The translations under genes and the position numbers were made by a program. Source: Euleptes europaea (lineage: Eukaryota; Chordata; Lepidosauria; Squamata; Sphaerodactylidae). From it: a DNA stretch of 64,000 nucleotides. Below, in pieces: positions 43,601 through 53,973 of the stretch (the first letter of the stretch is position 1; every line of letters starts with the position of its first letter). Below the pieces are notes generated by a model. That model ran no database searches. It was not told the origin of the DNA and was given only the letters and a program-made list of their open reading frames with translations. The stretch covers positions 99,121,171 through 99,185,170 of the forward strand of contig NC_079319.1 in assembly GCF_029931775.1 (NCBI RefSeq). The letters are read 5' to 3'.

Positions 43601-46600
43601 CATCTGGCTCCGCTCTTGCAGCGCGGCCAAGAATGTGACCAACTCCCCAGGCAGGGCTCTTCCAGGAACAGGCGCCGCCTCCCCCTGGCCCGGCTCGGCT
43701 CCCGGCCCTTGTGCAAAAGGTGAGTGAAGGGGGGCGGCAGGGGAACACGCGAGGAGTGGGCCTCGGCTGCGGAGGAGTATATCCCAAACTCTATATTTTA
43801 ACTGGAAAAGTTGGGGGTCGTCTTATACGCCCAGTCGTCTTATACGCCGGACAATACGGTACCTATATTACAGGATTGTTGGGATGATAAAATGGGGAAG
43901 CCCAGTGAATGTCACTTTGAGCTCCTTGGAAGAATAATGTGATAAAAATATAGCAAATAAATCAATACATGATTATTCAGAAGTGAATTCCACTATGTTC
44001 AATAGCATATGCTGGAAAATTTATTTAGAATTAAGCAATTTTAAAATTATACCAACCAGACTGGCATAGTGGTTAAGAGCAGCAGACTCTAATCTGAAGA
44101 ACTGAGTTTGATTCCCCACTCCTACACATGAAGCCTGTTGAGTGACCTTGGGCTAGTCACAGTTCTCTCAGAACTCTCTCAGCCCCACCTACTTCACAAG
44201 GGGTTTGTTGTTGGGAGGGGAAGGGAAGGCAAAGCCATTCTGAGACTCCTTAAAGGTAGAGAAAAGCAGGGTATAAAAAATCAGCTCTTCTTCTTTCAGA
44301 GCCAAAAATATCTAGTAAGCTATTTTTAATCAGATTGTATGTCTTTAATTCTGTTCCCTTATCAACTATTTTAAAAAAGAGACTCTGAAGAACAAAAAGG
44401 TCAATTAGAAATGAACTAAGACAATCACAGTCTCCTGGATTTAGGTGCATAAAAGACATTGGTATTGGGAAAAACAATAAAAGAAACAAGAGGGTGACAT
44501 TATTGGAAGGAAATTACAGTGCATTCCTGAAGAGGGTGGGGGCGAATGCTCTTAGGAGCCAGAGTGACCCCTATGCTGGCATCTGTGCCACTTGCTCCGT
44601 CCAAAGTGGCATGGACGCCAGCGTTGGCACAGTTACGCCAGCCCCCCTGGACGACAGTGTTCTCCCAGTGCCAGTCCCTGTGCTGGCATCCTGGGAGGCG
44701 TTCCTGGGGTGATCTGGGGCTGGAGCTGCCATTAGGCAGCTTCCTAACCCCTTTCGTGCTGGGAACGCCCCCTATTGAAACAGTGTTACTGTGCCCCCTT
44801 TTTTGGTGGTGCAGCATTGGTGTTTGCAATTGGGCCTTTTCCCCCCCCTTTGGTTTTTTTGACCTCTTTAACACCCCCACCCCACCCCCGTAGTGGCCGC
44901 AAAACCTCTGTGGAGGCTCTGCGGCACCACCACAGCCATGCCGTCCCCAGCCACTCCAGGTTTCAGGAATGGGCTGTGAGTCTTTTATGAAGCATGAGGG
45001 CAAAGGCCCCATTTATTTTTACAGCCCAGCATCTAGGTCTCTAAGACTGAATGCTTGACCACACAAGACACAAGAAAGTAAAAGCAGCTCAAACAATTAT
45101 TATTCCTTGGAGGGAAAGGTATTGACTGTCAATCAAGTGTCACCAGAACTAACATTCCTTTGCATTTTTAGTGTGTTCTGGAGTATGAATGTGAAAATCC
45201 TGAAGGGGTCCACACAGCATTCAGCAACATCCTTGCAGAACTAAACAAACCCAGCACCAATTATTTCTTGAGTTTTGCCAAGAAGCTGTTTGGAGATCAA
45301 GCCATTGCCTTCAACCAGGTAACACTAGTGTTCTGCAGCATTGCAAAAGCAAATTGACTATGCGGGCTCAGTTGAATTGCAGCATAAGTGGTCAGTAAAA
45401 ATAATGTTTGTAGGAAAACGTTTGAAAAATGTGTGGTGCAAAATTCCAGATCAAATTCTTAACACAAGTGAAATGGGCTTCCTCTTGTGGCCCAAAAGAT
45501 GTGGCATAATTTTTTGAGTCCTGGGATCAAGACGTCATGCATCACCAAAAATATTTGTTCTTGTAATTGAACGTTCAGCAAAACCATACAGTCACATAAT
45601 CTAAGTTAGTTACAAAAAGCAGAGATCTTTCTCTGGTTGTCCCTGCTTCCATGGTACTCCGTCAAAGGAAGTGCTCTTTCGTCTTTTATTTTGCAAATTT
45701 CTGTTTTCTTTTTTTGCAAAACCTTTAAGGGGGTTAAGTTGTTTTTCTGTCTAGAGCCCAAGAACTGATTCTGTATATTACAATTTTATTGTTTCTGTTG
45801 TTGATGACGGATCCCCTTGTTCCTTTTGCTGTTCAGGAATTCCTTTTCTGTGCTCTGAAACTATACTTGACTGAAGTTGGTAGAGCTGATTTTCATATGG
45901 CCCCCGAAGAAGTGAGGAGATTGATAAATCTGTGGGTTGAAGTCCGGTCACATGGTAAGAGCATCTTGTCTACTAGCTACTTCTGCCAGATAGTTACCGT
46001 GCATTCCTAAGGAGAGTTACTCCAGTCTAAGCCTATGCATTTCAATGGGCTTAGACTGGAGTAACTCTCTTTAGGAATGCACTGTTAGTACATTTTAATG
46101 ACAGGAAGATCTGCCATCTTTGCTCTTTGGTGGAGGGCTCTAGAAAGCAACAGCCAGTATAATCTTTCATTGACCACCCAGTGAGAGAAAACCAAGGCTT
46201 TTCATGGCAATAAAGACATTGGATATATACTATTTCTATAACGAAGAAGAACCAAAGGATTCATTGGGATCCCAAGGATCTTGAAAAGAATGGGGAATTG
46301 GTATGAGTTTTGTATTACCATTTTCTACATCACAGCTTCTCCATTTAGCTTCCTCAAAGAGGGAGTAATGAATTGTAGGCATCAGTAATGATAAAGATAC
46401 AGTGGAGTTTAAAAAAAAGATAAATCCATTTATTCTATTTCTTTGTAAGGTGAAATCAAGGACATTATCCCTGAGAACAGCTTGGATTGTCTGACTCAGC
46501 TGCTCATGGTGAATACCACCTACTTCAAAGGACTATGGGAAATTCAGTTTAACAAAGAACTCACAGAAGAAGCTCCGTTTTACACACATGAGGTAAGTTA

Positions 46601-48024
46601 TGCAGATGCTTCCTTTCTCTTTCATACTTTTTACAACGCCAGATAGAAGAACTGGGTCCATTGTACCTTTCAGTCATGTTTTGAAAGGGTATGAAGTTCT
46701 CTTACCCAATGTTGCCTTCATGCAGGCATCTGTTGACCAACCAGCCCTTCTGGTCACAGAAAAAGTCTCATAAATACACTCTAAGTAGAAATTAAAGGGG
46801 ATTATTTAATTGATTTCAATTAGACTTAAGTGCTGATATTTTTACTAAGTTGTCACATTAAGAAGGACCAAATCTGATTTGTTGGTCCCCTTTCCCTCAG
46901 GGAGGTTCCAGCAGAGCAGAATAGCATGAAGTGCAGAAAGACCCCATGGAAAATCCTGAGCACCATACTTTTCGCCAGATTTACTGATCTAGAATCATTA
47001 CTAGGCCTTGGTTCTTCAGGCGCTGTCATCTTTCATATCCCTCTTTCTTCCAATGGGCCTTCCTCAGTATACATTGATGACGGATTGTGACAGCTGTGCA
47101 GGCCCACAATGACAAAACAGAAAAAGTGCTCCTGAAAACAAAGTTAGACTTGTTTCTCATTTCTCTCAGCATTTGCCCTTTCTTCCCTTACAGAAGACCT
47201 CTCATACCGTGCAGCTGATGCACACGAGGGGTACTTACAACACCGGGCTAATTCATCTGTCCAATGTGGATGTGCAAGTTCTGGAGATGCCCTACAAAAA
47301 CCATGAGATGAGCCTATTCATACTGCTACCAAAAGACAGAAGTGCTGAATCCCTTCTACAGGTGATATAGTTTTGTTCTAAATAATGTTCACTGTATTTG
47401 TCTCTGTGATTCTTATATGAACTTAGTTCTCCTTATATCAATCTCTGGCCATTAACTAATAAAGGCAGTTGCAAAGATCTTATTGGTCATCATTAGCATT
47501 TTACTTAATGTTGACATGCTGTCATTGTAAAGTCACCTCAAATAGGTCTCTAGAGAGGCAGCATAATCATTTTCTAAATAAATAAAAATGAAGTTAGAAT
47601 GTTGGCCCTTCTTTAGCTGAAATTATATAGTTTACTTTCCTGTTTGTTCCTTTAGCTGGAAGATGCACTAAGCCATGTTGAACTGCTTGACTGGTCCCAT
47701 TATTTGGAGCCTGAAGATGTGGAGGTGGCCATTCCCAAGTTCAGAATGGAGAAGACAGCTGAAGCTGACAAGTACTTAAATGTGTCACAAATAAATGATG
47801 CTGAAAAAGCTGATTTCTCTGGAGCGATGGCCGTTCACGGGGTGGCCCTGTCTCAGCTTGTCCATGATACTTTGTTTGAGGTTGATGAAGAGGGTGGTAA
47901 AGAACCTGCAACAAAGAAGGCCCAGTATCAGCATTTTGTGGCTGACCATCCTTTCCTTTTCTATGTTCTTCATAAATTTACCCACAGCATTATTATCTTT
48001 GGTAGATTTTCTAAACCAGAGTAA
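37451..48024 (+). CDS. Clade B (ovalbumin-type) serpin, copy B
   Basis: Eight coding exons: 37451-37618, 39561-39653, 40093-40269, 45172-45318, 45837-45954, 46450-46592, 47194-47361 and 47656-48024. Phases match copy A exactly, and the predicted protein has 460 residues with no in-frame stop. The N-terminus MTTLPEANAKFALDFFRRLS has no signal peptide, as usual for the clade. The loop between helices C and D has 59 residues with two 15-residue units. The hinge EEGGKEPATKKAQ departs from the inhibitory consensus, and the loop is short before ADHPFLFYV, so an inhibitory role is doubtful (inference). It is the tandem paralogue of copy A; a named SERPINB orthologue cannot be assigned by eye. Confidence 0.9.
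37799..38304. mobile_element. hAT-type MITE, 506 bp, intron 2 of copy B
   Basis: Ends CAGGGGTGGGAAACG and GGTTCCCCACCCCTG with an exact 8-bp target duplication CTTTAATG (37791-37798 and 38305-38312). No transposase. Confidence 0.9.
39090..39535. mobile_element. GC-rich interspersed repeat, family unnamed
   Basis: Starts gtgcaatcctaaggagggcg, similar to the terminus of the MITE family at 45997. The inner phrases gaacgccccctggggc and ctggcccttcctaagg-like are loosely shared with 44519-44975. Right end not defined. Confidence 0.4.
39561..39653 (+). CDS. Serpin B coding exon 3 (helix C)
   Basis: Acceptor attcaag, 31 residues from VLHWDELKEREKVRNTRYL to SASPAK, donor gtatgt, phase 0. It is two residues longer than in copy A. 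Confidence 0.92.
40093..40269 (+). CDS. Serpin B coding exon 4: short C-D loop with two repeat units
   Basis: Acceptor tttgtag, donor gtaagt, 59 codons, phase 0 on both sides. It encodes FQEKDKIYSRPYPEQ, then units RTKPHDDRRTAPEPQ and HTKPRVDRRQTPQQP, then a tail with GSEPEAPACPQT. Both units and tail are homologous to exon 4 of copy A, which has 35 units. Confidence 0.9.
40565..42742 (+). mobile_element. HAL1-like L1 element: ORF1 only, full-length ends
   Basis: An exact 13-bp target duplication AACAATTATGCCC (40552-40564 and 42743-42755) and a poly-A tail flank 2178 bp. After a 5' leader of about 0.7 kb comes an L1 ORF1: a coiled coil (about 41292-41690) with heptad-like EIKSIKEQVKVLKIDMNKME, then an RRM-like and C-terminal domain (41692-42264: PREIVIVFFDLKMRNTIMQ, LTFIYKQSRCAINSPAEAER). 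One +1 frame shift separates the two parts. A 3' region of about 480 bp follows directly. No ORF2 is present. Located in intron 4 of copy B. Confidence 0.85.
43066..43864. mobile_element. TIR element with TA target site and GC-rich core (mariner-like?)
   Basis: Inverted termini CCGTATTGTCCGGC and GCCGGACAATACGG, each followed inward by ataagacgac-type repeats, are flanked by TA. The ends resemble Tc1/mariner-type MITEs. The core (about 43180-43770) is very GC- and CpG-rich with a donor-like gtgagtg at 43719. No transposase frame was recognised. Confidence 0.75.
44060..44297 (+). mobile_element. Sauria-type SINE in intron 4 of copy B
   Basis: gactggcatagtggttaaga at the head, gagtgaccttgggctagtca in the middle, and a ctcttcttctttc tail. 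Confidence 0.85.
44519..44975. mobile_element. GC-rich MITE-like element in intron 4 of copy B
   Basis: Inverted ends gcattcctgaa and ttcaggaatg. The left flank (ggtgacattattggaagg) continues as intron 4 sequence shared with copy A near 10410-10440, so this is an insertion specific to B. The open frames inside show no family motif. Confidence 0.55.
45172..45318 (+). CDS. Serpin B coding exon 5
   Basis: Acceptor catttttag, donor gtaaca, 49 residues, phase 0. Encodes VHTAFSNILAELNKPSTNYF and LSFAKKLFGDQ. Confidence 0.93.
45837..45954 (+). CDS. Serpin B coding exon 6
   Basis: Acceptor gctgttcag, donor gtaaga, 118 nt, ends in phase 1. Encodes EFLFCALKLYLTEVGRADFH and APEEVRRLINLWVE. Confidence 0.93.
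45997..46084. mobile_element. Palindromic MITE, 88 bp, TTA target duplication
   Basis: Almost perfect inverted repeat (gcattcctaaggagagttac pairing with the right half) flanked by TTA at 45994-45996 and 46085-46087. A 3-bp TWA duplication fits the PIF/Harbinger group. It lies in intron 6 of copy B. Fragments of the family lie at 5413-5500, 9880-9945, 29990-30060 and 35864-35949. Confidence 0.82.
46450..46592 (+). CDS. Serpin B coding exon 7
   Basis: Acceptor tctttgtaag, single copy here (duplicated in A), donor gtaagt, 143 nt. Encodes GEIKDIIPENSLDCLTQLLM and VNTTYFKGLWEIQF. Confidence 0.93.
47194..47361 (+). CDS. Serpin B coding exon 8
   Basis: Acceptor cccttacag, donor gtgata, 56 residues, phase 0. 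Encodes KTSHTVQLMHTRGTYNTG and VQVLEMPYKNHEMSLFILLP. Confidence 0.93.
47656..48024 (+). CDS. Serpin B last coding exon (reactive loop and C-terminus)
   Basis: Acceptor gttcctttag; 122 residues and a TAA stop. Encodes EVAIPKFRMEKTAEADKYL, FSGAMAVHGVALSQLVHDTL, hinge EVDEEGGKEPATKKAQ, then YQHFVADHPFLFYV and FGRFSKPE. The loop is eight residues shorter than in copy A and lacks the RRQRR run. Confidence 0.93.
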   Translation: MEDALSHVELLDWSHYLEPEDVEVAIPKFRMEKTAEADKYLNVSQINDAEKADFSGAMAVHGVALSQLVHDTLFEVDEEGGKEPATKKAQYQHFVADHPFLFYVLHKFTHSIIIFGRFSKPE

Positions 48025-48920
48025 AAGGACAGTTCTGAATCATGGATAGGGTTGCCAACCTCCAGGTAACAGCAGAAGATCTCCTGCTATTACAACTGAT
48101 TTCCAGCTGATAGAGAACAGGTGAACTGGAGAAAATGGTCACGTTGGCAATTGGACTCTATGGCAATGAAGTCTCTCCCTTCCCCAAACCCCGCCCTTCT
48201 CAGGCTCCGCCCCAAAAATCTCCCGCTGGTGGCTAAGAGGGACCTGGCAACCCTAATCATGGAACTCAAAATCAGTGGGAAAAGACTGCAACATGGTTTC
48301 AGACAAATTAATTATTTTGCATTTTCCCCTCTTTGCCTCACTCTGTGATGTCCATCATTCGATTGATTTAGGCACAGAAAACTTTTATTAGGTGAGCTTT
48401 CTCATTTACTTTACTGATCTTATGGTGATTTTGCCCTACCTTCACTCACGATTCTTCTGGTCACCTTTTAAAAAGAATAGGCTTCTTCTTGATCTGGCTA
48501 TTGTCTAGCAAAACAACCATAATGCTTGGTTTAGACATCTGAAGGGAAAAGTCAAAATGAAGCTCATCTTTGATCTCTAGATCAAAGTTCTGTTCTAAAA
48601 ATTACACAGAGAGATGGGGTCTAAAGTAAAAAAATGGTCCCTCCTTTGGAATTTCCTCTTTGTACTGTTTCATGATAGGCCCACCTGAGTAGCTGCAGTT
48701 AATTTATATAGATTCTACTGTTGCCTAAAGTCTGCATTGAGAGCAACCTACGGTCTCTTACTTGTTATCCTGTTCCTTTTTAAAAAGTAAATGTGGACAA
48801 TGAAAGCTGTTCTAAGTGGTTTGTGAGAGTATAGTTTTTCTCTTAAATATATTAAGTTTCTTTCTTTCTGGCTCGAACTGTAATGGCAAAAGATCTCAAT
48901 AAACAAAGCATGCAATAAAA
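48025..48920 (+). other. Serpin copy B 3' UTR and polyadenylation signals
   Basis: Runs from the stop to AATAAA at 48898-48903 and 48914-48919, both conserved in copy A. A 209-bp hAT MITE (48047-48255) lies just after the stop and is absent from A. Confidence 0.78.
48047..48255. mobile_element. hAT-type MITE (tagggttgcc family) in 3' UTR of B
   Basis: Ends TAGGGTTGCCA and TGGCAACCCTA, exact 8-bp target duplication ATCATGGA (48039-48046 and 48256-48263). It has the same length (209 bp) as the copy at 29098. Confidence 0.9.
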
Positions 48921-48960
48921 TTGTGATTCTTAGTTTTTATTATCACAGGGAACACAAGCG

Positions 48961-50172
48961 CTCATATATTGTAATTACAAGGCTCTCTAATTGCAAGATG
49001 TTCCTATCTCTGAGAAGCTGTATAAAATACTAGAGTGAGAATGGGGATCACAGTTTCCCACCACCGGTACATGACTGCTCCTTTTTGATCCAGGAAAATT
49101 TACTTCTGACTGTGATGACCAGAAAGGAGAAGGTGTTCCTGGTGTCTACAGCAACAACCTTATATTAGTTTATATCACTTGAACTTCAAAGAATAGTGGG
49201 TATTGTTGCTTAGTGCCTTAAAGGAAATTTGAGATACCTTGGCTTCCTATAACGCCATATATACTCAGCCACAGTGAAGAAACCTTTTATTCCCTTGCAT
49301 TGTGCCTGATCTACATCGGCTGCAGTTGGACTACATCAAATTAAATCTTTGGATTACTACTCATCTTTTTTTAAAAAAATTTTTATTTTCAATACATCAG
49401 TGAACAAAACATGAAAAGAATTTCACATACATCCTATATAATTCTAGTTCAATTAAAAAGAAAGAGGGAAAAACTCATATTTCTACAATCAATACGATGG
49501 CATGAATTAACTTGATCTTGGTTACCAATGACACCTCCCATAAATTGGAATGAGAGGCAGAAATTCAGTTGGTGAGATTTTTCTTTTCACTGTGGAAAGG
49601 TGTGTGTGTGTGTGAATCACTAGTGGATTCCCCACCCCCGCCATCCAGCAATCAAAGCATTGGACTGCTGGTGGAGAAAAACTGACCACTGATTATAGTC
49701 TGCAAACCAATCCTCAGGACTGCACTATAAAGCACAGGAGCCCTGGCGAAGAAACACTGGCCACTGAGGTAGAGATTGAGGGAGGAGTCTGCACATTGGT
49801 TCACTAACCCGCGTGGTAATGAACAGCACAAAATAGTATACTTAGGCACTTTATTAATTTTTTCCACTGCTACAGGTAAGAATTCATTTTACAGAATCTA
49901 TTAAGACAGAGACTTCACAAACCACCTTTAGGGAGATTCAAGTCTAGGAAGGCAAACTTATGTGAACTTAGAATAACGAGGAATGAAAAAGAAAATTCTA
50001 TAATGTGCATATCTGAAAGTGTGGTTATACATTTCAGTTGGATCATAAAAGGAATCACAGGCAAAGCATATTAGTTTAATCTGATTACATATTCTAAATC
50101 TAACAAACAAGCAATGAGGGAAAAGAGGGAATTCAGAATCAGTTTGCTTTTTGAGTGTGAAGATTATAACAT
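48961..50172. other. Intergenic, no gene recognised
   Basis: A short T-rich then ttattttcaatacatcag stretch near 49370-49400 suggests an old LINE tail. Otherwise I recognise nothing. Confidence 0.4.
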
Positions 50173-50271
50173 CCTAATGTAAGGTCTGAGTTCACCTGTT
50201 GACTCCCAATCACCAAACATCCAGCCAAGAGTTTTCTAAGAAGCTGGTTTATTTAGGAAGCAGGAGGTGAG

Positions 50272-53200
50272 TGTCAGGTTCTCCGGCCAACCTGGGCAAT
50301 TCCCAAAAAGCCACTCGCTCAGACAGTCAAGTCAGAAGCAGGTAAACTTTATTGTAGAAGCAACAGGCAAAGTTAAGGTAACTTGCAGATTCAAAGCTGC
50401 TAATGAGGAGCCAGGCTACTAGGCATAACATAAAAGCACGATTACATCACAGGTGCAGGTTCAGACGGCCTGGGAAATGACTAGATAACGGTGCTTGGCA
50501 GGAAGGAGGGAGACGGAGCCTAAACACGGCGCTGCTCATTAGCCGCCAAGGCAAGGGAGGGGGGAATGGACAGGGAGTGGGAAGAACAGAGCAAATGAAC
50601 ATCAAAGTCAACATGCGAACACTGGCCTAACTCATGTCAGGAGCCTGACCGCTTGTATGGGTCAGCCCAAGCATGGCTAGGCAAGGACTCAGAAGACATT
50701 CAGTGAAGAACCAAAAGGCAATCAAAAGGCAATCTCTGACATTCTGCCCCCCTTAAGACCCCCCTCCTTCATCAGAGCTCGGTTGGGGCTTTAGAGGGTA
50801 GACACTGTGAAACTCACAAACCAGCCGTGGAGCCGCAACATGTGGAGCGGCTACCCACTCATCATGGGCCGGTCCCAGATGTTTCCACCGAACCAGATAA
50901 AACAGTTTTCCCCTTTTCCGTCTGGAATCCAGAATTTTAGACACTTCCAGTTGTACCTCCCCACCACCACGGTAGGTTCTTCAGGCTCAGGATCAGGGTG
51001 GAAGTGGGGGGCTGCCGTATAGGGTTTGAGAAGACTGATATGAAACACTGGGTGTACCCCCTTGTGTGCTTTAGGAAGCGCTAATTCTACCGTGATCTCG
51101 TTGATCACCCTAGTAATGGGACCTACATACTTTTCACTGAGTTTCTTACTAGGACGTAAAGACCACAGATTTTTTGTGGACAGATACACTTGATCCCCCA
51201 CCTTCAGATCCCACCCTGGTGAACGATGTTTATCCACTTGCTCCTTGTATTTGTTTTTTGCTCGTTCCAAATTTTTCTGGCGCCAAGGCCAGGTGGTTTG
51301 TACAACGTGTACCCAATCTTTGATTTCTCCTGTACCTTCCACCTCCGGGGTAAGGGCTGAGTTCCCAAAAGGCCTGAACTCTCTGCCATGCACCACCCGA
51401 AAAGGGCTAAACCCCGTAGACGAATGGGGAGCATTATTGTAAGCATATTCAGCAAAGGGCAACAACTCAACCCAATTAGCCTGATGGTAATTTACATAAC
51501 ACCGTAAATAACATTCAATTACAGCATTGACTCTTTCTGTTTGTCCATCCGTTTGAGGGTGGTAAGCTGAAGACAAACCTTGTTCCACCCCCATCAATTT
51601 CAGGAAGGCTCTCCAAAATTGCGCCACAAATTGTGGCCCCGTCGGAAATTACCTTGCGTGGCAACCCATGATATTTCATCACGTGTGTAACAAAGATACG
51701 TGCCAACTTTTGGGCAGAAGGTAAACCTGAACAGGGAACAAAATGTACTTGCTTGGAAAATAAGTCCGTCACCACCCACAACACTGTTTTCCCCCGACTG
51801 GGAGGAAGGTCCGTAATAAAGTCCATGGCAATGACTTCCCAGGGAACAGACGGAACTTCTAAAGGTTTGAGGAGTCCAGGGGGCTTCCCCATGAGTTTTT
51901 TTGAGGTTGTCCAGGTGGGACAACTGCGCACAAACAGATCCACATCCGCCCTCATTCCCGGCCACCAAAACTGACGCCGCAGCAAATGCAAAGATTTGAC
52001 AAACCCAAAATGTCCGGTTGTTTTAGCCCCGTGAACCATGTCCAACACCTCCCTCCTTACAGTTTCAGGCACATAGAGTTGGTCACCATGAAACCACAGG
52101 ACTCCTTGGCGGGTGAGGGCTTGGGGGAGGATCTGGCTTCCTTCCTCCTGAAGTGTGGCTTCGCTCAGTTTCACCCGGAAAGCCTCCGGTAGTCAGCTGG
52201 CCATGGCGGAGCCCTTCGCCCAGCTTTGAGCCCGGGTGGTCATGGCCAAACCCGAAACCTCCCCCTGCTGCTCTGGGGTGAAGAGGGAATCTACAGGACG
52301 ATCTATTTGACCATGGTACAGGGGAAGCCGGGACTACTAGGAGCCAGGCTACTAGGCATAACATAAAAGCACGATTACATCACAGGTGCAGTTTCAAACG
52401 GCCTGGGAAATGACTAGATAACGGTGCTTGGCAGGAAGGAGGAAGACGGAGCCTAAACACGGCGCTGCTCATTAGCCACTCAAGGCCAAGGCAAGGGAGG
52501 GGGAATGGACAGGGAGTGGGAAGAACAGAGCAAATGAACATCAAAGTAAACATGCGAACACTGGCCTAACTCATGTCAGGAGCCTGACCGCTTGTACGGG
52601 TGTCATGGGCCCTGCCTTCGGAGCTGAGGACCCAGAGGACTCTGAAGCTGAAGTGGAGGAACAGGTTGCCTCTGGGCCTTCAGTACCTCCATTGCAGTCA
52701 GTAGTACAGGAGCCTGAAACAACTCAGCAGGAACCACAGCTAGGCAGAGAGATGGAACAAAGGCAGACAGAAGCTACTCGTCCCCCAACTCCTGCAGTGG
52801 AAGCTGAGAATGGCAGCCCTCCAAGCTCACCTGAACCTGATAGGCATATCAGGACTCGCCAGCGTATAGTTTTGCAGGGTAGGCGAAGGAGTGCTCGCCT
52901 GGAAAGCCTAAGCAGACAGAGAACTGGTGCTGAGTCGTTGCTGAATGAAGCCTAGCTTGGAAGTGCACTGACTGATAAAGGCAGTGCAGGCACGCTTTCA
53001 CTTTGCGGAAGCAACCGTGCAATTTCCCTGCCTTCTTGCTACTGCTGTGATTGATCTTTCTGGCCGTTGACTCCTGCCTGTTTTGACGACGCCTCTGAAT
53101 ACTGACCTTGGGAGATAGCAGAATCTTTGTTGCCTGCTCCGAAAGGGGCTAGATACCCCCCCGCACGTCTGAGGACTGCGGGCACCGCCCAGCCCTTGAC

Positions 53201-53298
53201 CTATGCCGGCACAACGGGTCAGCCCAAGCATGGCTAGGCAAGGACTCAGAAGACATTCAGTGAAGGACCAAAAGGCAATCGAAAGGCAACCTCTGACA
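50272..53298 (-). mobile_element. Chromodomain Ty3/gypsy element inserted in an older LTR
   Basis: A 5-bp target duplication GTGAG (50267-50271 and 53299-53303) bounds it. The left LTR is complete (50272-50741, 470 bp, TG...CA); the right LTR is shortened. Between them lie a chromodomain (near 50.75-50.94 kb, LVRWKHLGPAHDEWV) and an integrase (about 50.95-52.17 kb) on the minus strand; gag and most of the polymerase are gone. Broken. It is younger than the LTR it sits in and older than the solo LTR within its own right LTR. Confidence 0.85.
52601..53213. mobile_element. Solo LTR, 613 bp, nested
   Basis: Starts TGTCATGGGC, ends GGCACA, and is flanked by the exact 5-bp duplication ACGGG (52596-52600 and 53214-53218). 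It interrupts the right LTR of the element at 50272-53298. A 116-codon open frame inside has no recognised domain. Family unnamed. Confidence 0.85.
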
Positions 53299-53973
53299 GT
53301 GAGTAGCAGGAACTTACAGGGAAAGGTACAAGGACTCTAATGGGGGGGAGAAGAGCAGGTTGGAACATATACAAAAAATCAAAGGCACAGTTGGATACAA
53401 GGCCAAGCCTGGTTCTCATGGTAGATTACAGTTATCACGCAAACAGAGAGAGAGTAGACATAACAACCTTCTGAGCTACACAAACTTGGAGGCCAGCTGC
53501 ACTCTCAGACCTGGAGCTCACATTCTGCCCCCCCCCCCAGGGCTTTCCTCCCCTCTCGTCCGACGGTGTGGGCTTATCCGGGTAGGAGGCATGAAACTGA
53601 TGCAGCAGGCATGGGGCAGAGACATGACAATGCTTGACCCATTCGTTGGGGGGGGGCTAAAATGCTTCCAACAGACTAGGTACTCTAGCCCCCCCTACGT
53701 ATACGGGAATCAAGAATTTTGGACACCTCGCAGTGTTCCTCCCCCCCCCACTATTTCAGGGACCTCCAGAGGATCTTTTGGATGCCACTGAGGCGCTGAC
53801 ACGTACTGTTTCAGCAAACTGACATGGAACACTGGATGGATTCATTTTAATGTTTTAGGAAGCTGCAATTCCACCGTTACTTCATTAATGATTCGAGCAA
53901 TAGGAAAAGGCCCAATGTACTTTTCACTCAATTTTCTAGAGGGCCGCAGGGACCGCAGATTCTTGGTAGACAG

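Larger units (their letters stand above)
32250..48960 (+). repeat. Tandem duplication arm 2 (serpin copy B)
   Basis: Second arm of the tandem duplication, matching about 700-15950 in order and orientation. Arm-specific insertions include a LINE in intron 1, a hAT MITE in intron 2, an L1-type element, a GC-rich TIR element and a SINE in intron 4, and a hAT MITE in the 3' UTR. Divergence is substantial (many substitutions per exon), so the duplication is not very recent. Confidence 0.85.

Noticed and set aside
43115-43787. Overlapping frames of about 175-217 codons on both strands
   Set aside because: They arise from stop-poor CpG-rich DNA inside a TIR element. Compositions rich in Arg, Gly, Pro and Ser without motifs do not support a gene.
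44500-45012. 170-codon minus-strand frame in intron 4 of copy B
   Set aside because: It covers a MITE-like insertion absent from copy A and has no recognised domain.
52605-52955. 116-codon frame as a host gene
   Set aside because: It lies wholly inside a solo LTR bounded by TG...CA and a target duplication.
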